From Diploptera punctata (taxonomy: Eukaryota; Arthropoda; Insecta; Blattodea; Blaberidae): 64,000 nt of DNA. A program made the translations under genes and the position numbers. Of the stretch, positions 41,190 to 51,490 are shown one piece after another; positions within the stretch are counted from its first letter, which is position 1, and each line of letters opens with the position of its first letter. The notes under the pieces are model-generated. The model was not told where the DNA came from. It worked only from the letters and a program-made list of their open reading frames with translations, and ran no database searches. Location: assembly GCA_030220185.1 (NCBI GenBank), contig JASPKZ010001598.1:2004501-2068500 (forward strand). Direction: 5' to 3'.

Positions 41190-41940
41190 ATAATCAATAA
41201 AACTAAATATATGGTCACACATAGAAATACTTTATATAATGGGAATGGAAAGCTAATGACAAATGTGGGAAATTTTGAGGAAGTGACTGAATTCAAATAC
41301 CTAGGAACAATAATCACAAACAGGAATGAGATGCACAAAGAAATTAAACGTAGGCTCAATTCTGAAATGCATGCTATTATGCATTACAGAGATTCTTGAC
41401 ATTCCAGCTCCTTTAAAAAAAACGTTAAATTGAAAATATATAAAACTAATATTCTATCAGTTATATTATATGGATGTCAAACATGGACTCTTACTTTAAG
41501 GGAGGAAAGGAGATTACGAGTATTTGAGAATAAAGTTCTTAGGAAAATTTTTGGACCAAAGAAAGATGAACAGACAGATGAATGGAGAAGACTACATAAC
41601 AGTAAACTACGTGGTCTTTATAGGAAGCCAGATATAATAAGAACACTTAAGTCTCGTAGACTGCGATGGGCAGGATACATGGCACATATGGGAAATGAAA
41701 GACATGTATGGAAGCTTCTTGTAGGAAAACCAGATGGAAAACGCCCAGTTGGTAGACCAAGAATGAGGTGGGAGAATAACATTAACTATGATTTGAAGGA
41801 AGTAGATTTATACAGGGAATGATTGGAAAACTTTAGCTCAGGATAGGGATGTATGGAGAGCTTATGTCCGCGTGGCCATGAACCTACAGGTTCGACAGTG
41901 CCAGTGAGTTAGTTACTTAGTTATATTATAGACAAGTGAA
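41190..41940 (+). pseudogene. LINE RT C-terminal fragment with (GTTA)n tail
   Basis: Reads NKTKYMVTHRNTL, EFKYLGTIITNRNEMHKEIK, one in-frame stop near 41397, then LYGCQTWTLTLREERRLRVF, VLRKIFGPKKDEQTDEWRRL and GRPRMRWENNINYDLKEVDL. Ends AGTGCCAGTGAGTTAGTTAC. Parent family of 6088-6280 and 54596-54848. Confidence 0.85.
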
Positions 41941-42142
41941 GCATAATGACTGCTGTCAGAAAGACTTTCTTCGCACTGATTTCCTTTGAATATGAATGTA
42001 TCATTACAATTATTAGCCCATCCATCTCTCATTTAAAGTCGAGCTCTGCTACCCCGGAAATCTGATTTAAATCCCAAGTCCTACTGCATGGCATTTAAAT
42101 GTAATGCAGCAACTTAATATTACCTCCAGTAACTAAAAATGG

Positions 42143-42485
42143 TCCCGCGCCGTAGCCAGCGGTTAAGGTAGGAAGCCTTGGCGCAGAGCTACGGGACTTG
42201 CGCTGGTTCGAGTCTCCATGGGGGAAGAAATTTTCTCATGGTATTTCGGCCAGTATGGGATCGGTGCCCACCCAGCATCGTGAGGCAATTGGGTAGCTAC
42301 AATAAGTAGCGGCTCCAGGTTGAGGAACCAGCTATAACGGCTGGGGGACTCGACATGCTAACCACATGTCACCCCTACACTGGCTGTTGATCATCTACCT
42401 CTGTGATTGACACATGTGGATGTGAAGGGCCAGCAGCCGGCTGGTAAAAGGGCAACCGCTGAAAAGTGGAAAGACCCTCAATCGG
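42143..42485 (+). mobile_element. SINE family 3
   Basis: Bracketed by the 12-bp repeat AACTAAAAATGG (42131-42142 and 42486-42497). Inserted inside the piggyBac-like remnant. The 3' end differs from other copies (GGGCAACCGCTGAAAAGTGG). Confidence 0.85.
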
Positions 42486-42497
42486 AACTAAAAATGG

Positions 42498-43045
42498 ATT
42501 TAAAAACCACTAAACTGATATACAACAGGGTTATTCTCAGATTTCACCCACTTCCAATCACTTGGCGTGATATGGCTTTGTTTTTTTGCAGGTGGCGGGA
42601 CAATAAGTTCATTATCACTCTCACCGCTCTCTTCTTCAGCAGAAGTTGCTTCCGAATCACTTATAGATTCATGAATACTTCTCTCATCACTAAATATATC
42701 AGAAACTTCTGAATCACTGCCTAATTCACACTCTAATAATTTGCTAATTCCATCACTGTCAATACTCTTAACTTTCCTTGGCGCCATTTTTCTTACTACT
42801 GACACATTTTTTTTTTCTGAGGGTAAAACTTGTTCCGGAAATTTCTAAATGGCATGGAGGAGATGAAATAGCATTCTTGTGAATGTGTAGAAGAAGAAAA
42901 AGTGTATGTAACAGATATCTATGAGCAGCAAAATAAATTAAAAATGCGTTTTTTCTATCTCTGCACTGCGCGACCACAGGTCGTCATACGATTTTAGTGC
43001 TTAAGAATGTCATGCGACCTCAGCTCGTCATCCGATTTAAATGGG
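42498..43045 (-). pseudogene. piggyBac-like transposon, 5' end and transposase N-terminus
   Basis: The end CCCATTTAAATCGGATGACG abuts TTAA at 43046-43049. Two subterminal repeats follow (GGATGACGAGCTGAGGTCGC, GTATGACGACCTGTGGTCGC). The ORF from MAPRKVKSIDSDGISKLLEC (start near 42787) has the acidic N-terminus usual for piggyBac transposases (FSDERSIHESISDSEATSAE) and then DWKWVKSENNPVVYQFSGF, where it stops. The DDD catalytic core is absent. Confidence 0.8.
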
Positions 43046-43373
43046 TTAATTCCATAATAAATGGTATATACAAGTTGCATTCAGAGGATAGTTATGCTAT
43101 GATTGGTCACTCTATCTCTCTATTCTTCTCATAGCCACATTCCACTCAAAAGCATGGTAATACAGGTTGTTTATTAACAGGGTTCACTGTATTTTCTAAC
43201 ATGTCTATCAAAGTGAAACATTCAAAATATTCTGAATACTTCAATTACCAAGCAAGGCTCTACAGTCTTCTGATTGTTAAAAAGTTTATACAACTGAGGC
43301 TAAAATTAGGATAATCTACCAAAGATTGTTATGTTGTGTTTTTTTTACAAAAAGGAGGTCATATTGTTGTTCT

Positions 43374-43587
43374 GGTTTTTTTTTTGAGTCCAGAAACATC
43401 TTACCTCAATTTAATGTTGATTTGTTTTTGAACATGTTTTTGATATAATCTTCTATATCACCTTCAGCTTGCATTATATTGAAACATGTTCGAGAACAAA
43501 TCAACATTAAATTGAGGTAAGATGTTTCTAGACTAAAAAAAAAACTTGATTAAAAGAACCTCAAAATATTACTTCCTAAAATAAACT
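43374..43587. mobile_element. Penelope-like fold-back, ACATGT subfamily
   Basis: 214 bp bracketed by the 13-bp repeat ATATTGTTGTTCT (43361-43373 and 43588-43600). Arms match 50800-51031. The ribozyme is reduced: the minus strand has CTGAAGG and AAAACATGTTC. Confidence 0.8.
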
Positions 43588-43667
43588 ATATTGTTGTTCT
43601 TTAGATATTTTTCACAGGATGAGATTACAATTGCTGTTTAAATTATGTTGACAAAGAATAAATTATT

Positions 43668-43903
43668 CCACTCATAGCAATTCTGCCCAAGGGCAGGTCT
43701 TTCACTGCAATCATTGCATTTTTATAATGATGATGGCCAGATGATTTTCGGAAACCGTTGGTCCCTAAGCTTCCTGACATTTGTCTTACAGATGAGGAAA
43801 AACCCCGAAAAAACCTCACCCAGGAGCCTGTCTCGACCGGGAATTGATCCCGGGCCCGCTGCATGACAAGGCAGCACACTACCTCAAGACCACAGCGGTG
43901 GAC
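43668..43903 (-). mobile_element. SINE family 1 with internal deletion
   Basis: Bracketed by the 11-bp repeat AATAAATTATT (43657-43667 and 43904-43914). The head is intact (GTCCACCGCTGTGGTCTTGA on the minus strand). Confidence 0.85.
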
Positions 43904-43959
43904 AATAAATTATTAAACATCAGAAATAAAGAGAACCTAAAAATAGTAAAATATAGAAA

Positions 43960-44330
43960 AAATAAACTGTACTTTTCAGTGTGGGCAGAAAATCATAGAA
44001 TTGAGTGGAGATAAAAATTGCTAAAAGAAATTAAAGAAAAAACGAAACTCAGAATTTGGGAGAAGATCTACACCCAAAAAAATAGAGAGAGAATAATGAA
44101 TTATGCAGTTTCCAGGGAAAATATTTGATCCTGAGGTTTGTTTGTACAACTCCAGAGGGATATGATATACAAAGCTCTCAATGATCATCTTAACAGTAGG
44201 TTTCAGCTGAAGATGATCGAAACATGTCCAAGCGAGACAACAAAATACGAGATGAAGTATAAATATATGATTTTATTTCTTTAATAAAATGCCTCATAAT
44301 GTTACTTCCTATAAATTTTACAATAAAAAA
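43960..44330 (+). pseudogene. PLE C-terminal relic with shortened ribozyme
   Basis: Frame-broken KETKLRIWEKIYTQKNRERI-like tail, then CTGAAGATGATCGAAACATG (44209-44228), in which stem II is deleted. Ends GCCTCATAATGTTACTTCC. Confidence 0.6.
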
Positions 44331-44737
44331 AAAAGGTATGTATTCTTGTTGGATCATATGCATTTTATACACAGTAATGGCTTAGTTTTCAATTACTTTA
44401 AAATTACTATTCGACTGAGAATGTAATAAATGCTGATTAGTATCATCCATTGATACAATTGTTTGAATATCACACTGGGTACTCAACTTAGAGACACAGA
44501 AGTTACAAGTTTAGTTGTAACATCTAATTACTACACAGTAGGGTTATAACTTTTTGAACTTTTGTGAAATAAAAGATTTCTTGTGTAATGAATGGGTGAA
44601 CTTTTACTTAGAACCATTGAAAAAAGGTCTTCAATTCACTCAGCTTCAAGAAAAGGTCACCCCCAAATTAATATTAAATATTGATATATAATATTGTTTA
44701 GTTGTTTCTTGACTCACCTCATACTTCTTAATTCCCA

Positions 44738-44782
44738 CGCAGACTCGAGTTTCTTCACTGCATTTGTGACATTCTCAATGCT
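44738..44782 (-). ncRNA. Hammerhead variant, TTGAGAA core
   Basis: Stem I GCA/TGC, TTGAGAA (44772-44778), stem II TCAC/GTGA, GAA, stem III palindrome ACTCGAGT, C17 at 44742. Confidence 0.6.
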
Positions 44783-44842
44783 GTATTACATTCACAACTT
44801 ATGTCCAACGGCCTCTACTTCTGCAGACTGACCTCCGTAAAC

Positions 44843-44888
44843 AGCATTGAGAATATCACAAATTAAGTAAAGAAACTCGAGTCTGCTT
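44843..44888 (+). ncRNA. Hammerhead variant, TTGAGAA core
   Basis: Stem I AGCA/TGCT (4 pairs), TTGAGAA (44847-44853), weakened stem II, GAA, ACTCGAGT, C17 at 44883. Confidence 0.55.
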
Positions 44889-45432
44889 GGGAGTTAAGAA
44901 GTATGAGGTGAGTCAAGAAACAACTAAACAATATTAAAATAAACCTCATAGTGTTATTTCCTACCTACATAACTTAATTGATATATAAATATATTTAGGG
45001 GTGACCTTTTCTTGTAGCTCAGTGAAATGAAGGCCTTTTTCAATGATTTTAAGTAAAAGTTCACCCATTCATTGCACAGGAAATATTTTACACTCATTCA
45101 TTGCATAGGAAGTATTTTATTTCACAAAAGTTCAAAAGTTATAAACCTAGAGGGTTATAACTTTTTGGACCATTTGTTAAAATATTTCCTGTGCAATGAA
45201 TGGATGAACTTTTACTTAGAACATTGAAAAAAGGTCTTCATTTCACTCAGCTTCAAGAAAAGGTCACCCCCAAATTAATATTAAATATTGATATATAAAT
45301 ATATTTTGGGGTGACCTTTTCTTGAAGCTCAGTGAAATTAAGGCCTTTTTCAATGGTTTTAAGTAAAAGTTCATCCATCTATTGCACAGGAAATATTTTA
45401 TTTCACAGAAGTCCAAAAAGTTATAGCCCTAC

Positions 45433-45673
45433 TACACAGTCTAAAATACAGGATAATTCTAATTAATTGGTACAAACTTTCTGTGACAACTGTAATTATT
45501 TATTTCACAAATATCAAATATAACACGACAGGTTCCATGGAGATTTTGCAGGATGTTTGATGGTAACATTTGTGACACAGCAGAACATTCCATTTCTTAC
45601 CAGACCTATGTCGACTGAACTGGGTTAATTGCATTGCCTATCCACTGCCTTAGCCGCTGAAGTTCTATGCAAG
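45433..45673. other. Unassigned intron sequence
   Basis: No supported feature. Confidence 0.4.
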
Positions 45674-45687
45674 TACATATACCATAT

Positions 45688-46105
45688 TATATTATTTTTA
45701 GTCTGATCATCTTACCTCAATATTAATGTTGATTTGTTCTTGGACATGTTTCAAAATAATTCTGTTTTATCGTCAGCTTGTCCTGACTGGTTTGATTTAT
45801 GTTGCATTATGTTGCACACCCTGGATGTCAATGTCAGCTCCATCCTGTGGTTGGCCAAAGAATCTCCAAACAAGGTCACACTCCATCGGTATATCAAAAT
45901 TCTTTGGCCAACCACAGGATGGAGCTGACATCGACATCCAGGGTGTGCAACATAAATCAAACCAGTCTGGACAAGTTGATGATAAAACAGAATTGTTTTG
46001 CAACATATCCAAGAACAAATCAACATTAATATTGAGGTAAGATGTTAAGACTAAAAATAATATAATTAAAATAACCTCAAAATATCACTTCCTAAAATTA
46101 AATAT
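45688..46105. mobile_element. Penelope-like fold-back, ACATGT subfamily
   Basis: 418 bp bracketed by the 14-bp repeat TACATATACCATAT (45674-45687 and 46106-46119). Both strands read the short PLE tail FFGQPQDGADIDIQGVQHK. Confidence 0.85.
45743..45776 (-). ncRNA. Hammerhead ribozyme core
   Basis: CTGACGA (45770-45776), one T, AAAACA/TATTTT, GAA, ACATGT, C17. The plus partner is damaged (TTGATGA, GCAAC). Confidence 0.6.
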
Positions 46106-46423
46106 TACATATACCATATCTTCACATATCCTCAAAGGAGAAAAATGTATGGCAAGAGGTTGGGTGACTTGGGAAGGCCACAACATCAATGCCACATCTT
46201 TTAACCCAGGATGACCAATACAGCATTCTAAAAGATGGTTGTTGAGGTATCACATTCTTATTGTTTCCAGTTGGAACATAGAGAGTTAATCTTTTAATTT
46301 ATAATTGTATTAAAAAAAATTACAGCAATCACAAAAATGTTTCTTTTTTTGTACAAATCATTTAGAATTTCCTTGTACTTAATATATACTATATAATATT
46401 GCTAGAAATGACTTATTACGTAC

Positions 46424-46450
46424 CTTCATTCCATCGAGACCAGAGGGCCC
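46424..46450 (-). CDS. Collagen exon, 9 codons
   Basis: GPSGLDGMK between CTCCTTTAG and GTACGT. The most upstream collagen exon seen. The N-terminal part of the protein must lie beyond the window. Confidence 0.85.
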
Positions 46451-47067
46451 CTAAAGGAGAAAAGAATAAAATCAAAAAAAGATATTTAAAAAAAAATATT
46501 GTATTACAACAATGCTTTTCAACACAAAAATAAAAATGAACACAAAATAAATCAAGCAGGCAAATGATCATAATAAATAAAGAATGATTTAAACAAATTA
46601 AAAGAGCTTTTAAAAGCGCAATGGTGGTGACAGCAGTACAAGAATGCACAATAAATCATACCACTTTAATCAACTCAAATGACAAAAGATTCCATTTCTT
46701 CAGCAGCTTTCTCCAGATATTTTAATGTTATAATTCTATTTCCTAAAACATATTGCCACACAATGAATAACCCACATAACTTACATACAAAACAAACTTA
46801 AAATGCTATAGTATAATATAAAGAGTGTAAATTAATTAGATAAAAAAATGTATTTGGATGTAGAAGAGCTACAGACAATTTGAGATAAGGAACTCAGTGG
46901 ACCAGAAAAAAAATCAGTTTATATTTGCTACTTATAATCCAATATTTAAATTAAATAGGAAGAGTGGGACGGTTTCAGAACTTAATTGGGGATTAGTTCA
47001 AGCCGAAGTATAAGATCTGACCAACTCTCTATTTAAAAAATTTGGCTTTTAGAGAATTTGATCTTAG
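46451..47067. other. Intron sequence, nothing recognised
   Basis: No supported feature. Confidence 0.4.
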
Positions 47068-47078
47068 ATATTAAATTT

Positions 47079-47370
47079 GAACAGAAAAATTTTCGCCCAG
47101 ACCGAAACTCGAACCTGGAACCTTTAGCTTTTTAGGCCAATACTCTACCATCTGAGCTATCGGGGTGAGTTCTGATCTAGATGCAAATTTTCCTCTTATA
47201 TACATTGTAATTCCCAGCATCAAATGCTATGAAGCCTTTGCTTCTATCTTTGCAAATCTAGAAAGCCAAAGATCCCAGGTTCGAGTCTCAGTCTGGGCAA
47301 AAATTTGTCTCTTCAAATATAATTTATCCTTCAGTGAGAAGTGTTAAATTAATAATAAAAACACCATTAC
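47079..47370. mobile_element. tRNA-like composite, 292 bp, internally deleted
   Basis: Bracketed by ATATTAAATTT (47068-47078 and 47371-47381). A minus module (about 47093-47166) is followed, after a deletion, by the 3' half of a plus module (from TCTAGAAAGCCAAAG, 47258). Confidence 0.8.
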
Positions 47371-47429
47371 ATATTAAATTTACTATTTCTCACTGAAAGA
47401 TAAATTTTATTTGAAGAGAAAAATATATG

Positions 47430-47646
47430 GTAAAATCGGATGTTTCCTACCTCTCCTCATATAAATCTTCTAAGTAGATCGCGATTTCGACTGATGTTAT
47501 GTCAATCGGAAGAAACTCTTCAAGATGAGACCGTTATGGTCTTGAAATCGCGATCTACTTAGAAGATTTATATGAGGAGAGGTAGGAAACATCTGACTTT
47601 ACCATAAATTAAACCTCATAGTGATTAATTCCTGTAAAAGTTAAAT
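47430..47646. mobile_element. Penelope-like fold-back, ATCGCGAT subfamily
   Basis: First of two PLEs in the same target. Its 5' ribozyme halves are deleted: CAAGATGAGACC follows directly on the left arm. Confidence 0.8.
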
Positions 47647-47702
47647 AGAAAAATATATGGTGAAATTAAATGTTTCTTACCTCTCCTCATATAAATTTTC
47701 TA

Positions 47703-47747
47703 AGTAGATTGCGATTTCGAGACCACAACGGTCTCATCTTCAGCACT
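47703..47747 (-). ncRNA. Hammerhead ribozyme motif
   Basis: AGTG/TACT, CTGAAGA (47737-47743), GAGACC/GGTCTC, GAA, ATCGCAAT, C17. Confidence 0.7.
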
Positions 47748-47846
47748 TTCTTCGCGACTGATGTTATGTCGATCGGAAGAAACTCTTCTTCTTCCCTCTG
47801 TTGAAGAAGAGTTTCTTCCGATCGACATAACATCAGTCGCCAAGAA

Positions 47847-47891
47847 AGTGCTGAAGATGAGACCGTTGTGGTCTCAAAACCGCGATCTACT
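47847..47891 (+). ncRNA. Hammerhead-like motif, G12 changed
   Basis: AGTG, CTGAAGA (47851-47857), GAGACC/GGTCTC, AAA for GAA, ACCGCGAT, C17. Confidence 0.55.
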
Positions 47892-48060
47892 TAGAAAATT
47901 TATATGAGGAGAGGTAAGAAACATTTAATTTCACCATAAATTAAACCTCATAATGATTAATTTCTATAAAAGTCAAATATAAAAGAAAAATATATGCCTG
48001 AATCGGGTTCGTATCCTCATTCAGGTGTATATTTTTCTCTTCAAATAAAATTTTAAAGGA

Positions 48061-48689
48061 TTGCTTATTATTTACCAGAAGTTTTACAGATTCTATAAAA
48101 CTAAATTTTAGAAATATGGTTGATTATATCTTAATAATTGGGTTCTCTAATTATTTAATAGAAAGTTGGAATTTTAACAACTCACATCATAATTGTCGAA
48201 TTAGCATCTGAAACCATCTCATAACATTCCACACTCCCATTATATTTTAATGCTGGATTATGAGTATCAAATGTATATTTTTTAGAAACCAATAACTTAG
48301 ATATATTTTACTGGACACCCTGGGTTCTTTATCTCAAATTGTTCAACTATAATCCATCCATAACCAGATAAATTTCTTCAGTTTGATTAATTTACTCCCT
48401 GTACATATTAAATGTCCAGAAAATTCATTTATACTATCAACCAGGACTACTTTGTTTCTATAGGTGTTATATTGCTCCTGTAATTAAAAAAATAGTCATC
48501 CAGAGTCATCTGGAGAGAATTTTAATCATCATCAATTGCTTTTCGTAAATGAAAGTATTGAAAATGAGCTTGGGACTTCCTCCAGATGACTCAAACATAC
48601 ATTTTTTACAGGAGAAATTTAACCCCTATAGGAGCAAAGCCTGATGATATTACATGAAAAGCATTGCTATTAAGAATTAAATTAATATT
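48061..48689. other. Unassigned sequence
   Basis: A weak PLE-like scrap at about 48170-48240 (ACTCACATCATAATTG). Nothing else. Confidence 0.35.
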
Positions 48690-49065
48690 TTTATTACCTC
48701 ACCTCACATCCTTTATACTTCTAGACTGCAGTTTCGGAGCTATATCTCCATCCTCAGTAGCCTCTCATCGACCAGTGTAATGTCATTTCTTGGCGGTTTT
48801 CTTCTTCCTTCTATCGATGGACCCCTGGATGAAATAAAAATTTGCAAGAGTTTTGAAATTCATGAGTTTTTTTTTTTTGGTTGTGGATTTTTTCCCAAAC
48901 TATGAGTTCTTTCTGTTTATATGAACAGAAAGAACTCACGGTTTGGGAAACAAATCCACTTCCAAAAAAAAAAAGAAAGAAAAACTTATGAATTTCGAAA
49001 CTCCTGCAAATTTTGATTTGATCCAGAGGTTCATTGGTCCATCGATGGAAGGAAGAAGAAAACCG
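48690..49065. mobile_element. Penelope-like fold-back joined to a LINE
   Basis: The left arm carries a hammerhead and the PLE tail. The right arm (to about 49065, ETPANFDLIQRFIGPSMEGR) stops abruptly at LINE sequence, so the right ribozyme is missing. Confidence 0.7.
48718..48763 (-). ncRNA. Hammerhead ribozyme motif, all helices intact
   Basis: Stem I CTA/TAG, CTGAGGA (48751-48757), one T, stem II GGAG/CTCC, GAA, stem III palindrome ACTGCAGT (48725-48732), C17 at 48724. Every conserved core position matches the hammerhead consensus. Confidence 0.85.
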
Positions 49066-49265
49066 CCAAGAAAAGCTATGGAAACAAACTCTGCTAATTG
49101 GAACATGGAACATACAAGGCATAAGGAATAAAATGGAGGAGGTCCTTAAACAGATGGAGGATTTGAAGCTGGACATAATCGTACTGACAGAAACAAAGAA
49201 GAAAGGAGAAGGAATAGAAACTTTAGGATCGTATGTTCATATTTACAGTGAACGAAAGGACTAAA
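49066..49265 (+). pseudogene. LINE endonuclease N-terminus
   Basis: Reads LIGTWNIQGIRNKMEEVLKQ, MEDLKLDIIVLTETKKKGEG, IETLGSYVHIYSERKD, then a stop. This is the start of an AP-endonuclease-like LINE domain: the WNIQGI asparagine and the LTET glutamate are the expected metal-site residues. The only EN fragment in the window. Confidence 0.8.
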
Positions 49266-49354
49266 AGAACAGTTTCAAGACTCAATAAATAAGATATATT
49301 ATATGGTATAGATCAATGGATGACATTCTTTATTTCATGCATTATATAGCATGA

Positions 49355-49632
49355 AAGTCCCATTCCATAGCCGAGTGGTTAAGGCAGGAAGCCTTGGCAC
49401 AGAGCTACGGGACTTGCACTGGTTCGAGTCTCCATGGAGGAAGACATTTTCTCATGGTATTTCGGCCAGTATGGGACTGGTGCCCACCCACCATCTTGAG
49501 GCATTTGGGTAGCTACAATAAGTAGCGGTTCCAGGTTGAGAAAACCAGCTATAACAGCTGGGGACTCTATGATTGACACATGTGGACGTGAGGCCAACAA
49601 CTGGATGATATAGGCTGTCGTGCCATGGAATT
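49355..49632 (+). mobile_element. SINE family 3
   Basis: Bracketed by the 14-bp repeat ATTATATAGCATGA (49341-49354 and 49633-49646). Confidence 0.85.
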
Positions 49633-49656
49633 ATTATATAGCATGATAATCTTTAT

Positions 49657-49961
49657 GGGGCACGCCGTAGCGTAGTGGTTAAGGCACTGAGCTACAAGCC
49701 GGAGGGTCGAGGGTTCAAGTCCCATTGGGGTCAGGATTTTTAAACTGACCCAAACCATCTGGCGGCACTATGGCCCTGGGGTCGACTCAGCCTCTAACTG
49801 AAATGAGTACCAGACGCTTGTTCTGGGGTAAAGGCGGCCGTCATGCAGGGCTGACAACCCGGCTGACATAAAGTGCCGATTGTCTAGAAAAAGTGGGAGC
49901 CTTAACCTCCTACTACCCCAAGGGCCTCCTGAGGCCTATTGTGGGATCACTTTACCTTTTT
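49657..49961 (+). mobile_element. SINE family 2
   Basis: Bracketed by ATGATAATCTTTAT (49643-49656 and 49962-49975). Its left repeat overlaps the right repeat of the SINE before it, so it inserted into that duplication. Confidence 0.85.
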
Positions 49962-50139
49962 ATGATAATCTTTATAAGTTTTATCTTATTGTTTGTTTAC
50001 ATCTCATAGAAACCTGTAAGGACTTCCTGTTTGTTAAGAAAGACTTCAAAGAGATTTATTAGGGGAATTCTTCAGCCAGATACAATGTCATTCACAGCAT
50101 TTTTCTGTGAGCACTCACTAAGTGTCTTTTTTTTTTCAC

Positions 50140-50440
50140 TTATCTTGAACAGTTCCTATTTCACAAATTTATTAAACTGTTCTTCTTGGCTACAGGGATA
50201 GAATCATGGGTTTTGAAATTCCCAGGGAGAGGAATTTGATAAAAAAGTTTCAAAACATTGAATAGAGTCGACATCCAGGGCCAACAACTTAAAAAATCAA
50301 CAGTCTGGACAAGCTGAAGATAAAACAAAATTGTTTTGAAACATGTCCTAAAAGAATTCAACTTTTATGAGGTAAGATGCAGCAGACTTGCCTTATTTAT
50401 TAGAAAGAACCTCACAATGTTATTTCCTATTGTAATTTTA
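50140..50440 (+). mobile_element. Penelope-like element, single arm
   Basis: PLE tail (MGFEIPRERNLIKKF-like, then VDIQGQQLKKSTVWTS) followed by a ribozyme, TTTATGAGGTAAGATG and AACCTCACAATGTTATTTCC. Confidence 0.7.
50314..50347 (+). ncRNA. Hammerhead ribozyme core
   Basis: CTGAAGA (50314-50320), one T, AAAACA/TGTTTT, GAA, ACATGT, C17. Confidence 0.65.
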
Positions 50441-50786
50441 TAATATAGGGATAGTTACCTCATTTAATTACAAATTAAGACCTCTTGTACTGAATGAGCA
50501 ATAAGAACATTTAACTAAAGATTGAATTTACCTAGAATATTATTTTGAGAATCCTGTCTCCATCATCACATCAACTTCATGTTGTTGAAATTTCACAAAT
50601 TTTTTTTTTTTTAAATTATAACACTGTCTTGCCAGAACAAAGAAAATAATCAACAGTCATTAATTTTAACATCCCAAAAGCAAAGGTTTTTGATATATAA
50701 CTTTAGTTATTGGATATTCCACTATTTTGTAGCTCAGGAGAAATCAGCAAGAACTCATAATGCTAAAAACTTGGTGCAATACCCAA
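50441..50786. other. Unassigned sequence
   Basis: No supported feature. Confidence 0.4.
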
Positions 50787-50799
50787 TAAATTAAGTCAT

Positions 50800-51031
50800 A
50801 ATTAATATTTAATTTTAGGAAATTATATTTTGAGATTATTTTAATTATATTATTTTTAGTCTGATCATCTTACCTCAATATTAATGTTGATTTGTTCTTG
50901 AACATGTTTCAAAACAATTCTGTTTTATCGTCTGGACAAGCTGACGATAAAACAGAATTGTTTTGAAACATGTCCAAGAACAAATCAACATTAATATTGA
51001 GGTAAGATGATCAGACTAAAAATAATATAAT
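50800..51031. mobile_element. Penelope-like fold-back, ACATGT subfamily
   Basis: 232 bp bracketed by the 13-bp repeat TAAATTAAGTCAT (50787-50799 and 51032-51044). Non-coding and minimal: just two arms. Confidence 0.85.
50941..50974 (+). ncRNA. Hammerhead ribozyme core
   Basis: CTGACGA, one T, AAAACA/TGTTTT, GAA, ACATGT, C17. The minus arm has lost part of the core (CCAGACGA). Confidence 0.6.
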
Positions 51032-51129
51032 TAAATTAAGTCATGTTATGGAGATGTTTTTGATAAACAGGCAATTAAGCTAATTTCAGTTTTTATTTAT
51101 ATTAACACTTTCCTATTCTGGTTAGAAAG

Positions 51130-51490
51130 TTATTTAAGAAATAAAAATTAATGCTCGAACTGGGACTTGAACCCTGGATCTCTGATCAGATATCCAGGGT
51201 TCAAGTCCCTGTTTGAGTGTTAATTTTTCTTTCTTAAATAACATTCTATTCAGGATCAGAGATCCAGTGTTCTAGTCCTGGTTCAAGCATTAATTTTTCT
51301 TTCTTAAATAATTAAGCTCATTTCTGACTGAACCAGAATTTGAACAAAAACCTCAAGATTTATACACTGACACTCTCTAACCATTTCAGTTGCTCATGTA
51401 ACTCCAATGGTTAGAGCACAAGTGTGTAAAGTTGAAGGTCTTACATTCAAATTCTAGTTCAAGCAGACATTTTTCTTTTTTATATATTAA
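51130..51490. mobile_element. Cluster of small tRNA-like elements
   Basis: B-box-like GGGTTCAAGTCCC and its inverted copies between arms TTATTTAAGAAA / TTTCTTAAATAA. A further module at about 51395-51470 is followed by AGACATTTTTCTTTTT, where a PLE is inserted. Confidence 0.65.

Larger units (their letters stand above)
44692..44977. mobile_element. Penelope-like fold-back, ACTCGAGT subfamily
   Basis: 286 bp bracketed by TTGATATATAA (44681-44691 and 44978-44988). The uninterrupted junction at 45271-45300 confirms the empty site. Confidence 0.8.
44535..45432. repeat. Inverted and repeated non-coding element
   Basis: Four alternating-orientation copies of a block containing GGGTGACCTTTTCTTGAAGC and AAGTAAAAGTTCACCCATTC. 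They are joined through AAATTAATATTAAATATTGA. A PLE (44692-44977) is inserted in the first junction. Confidence 0.75.
47660..47983. mobile_element. Penelope-like fold-back, ATCGCGAT subfamily
   Basis: Second PLE in the same target. The arms are complete and meet at about 47800. Confidence 0.85.
47405..48060 (+). mobile_element. Small tRNA-like element split twice by PLEs
   Basis: Left half to 47429, right half from 47997: TGAAGAGAAAAATATATG...CCTGAATCGGGTTCGTATCC...TATATTTTTCTCTTCA. The 13-bp site AGAAAAATATATG occurs three times (47417-47429, 47647-47659, 47984-47996), once before each PLE and once after. Confidence 0.8.

Noticed and set aside
45797..46029. Four alternative proteins in one region
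   Set aside because: Mirror readings of the same PLE arms; no independent gene.
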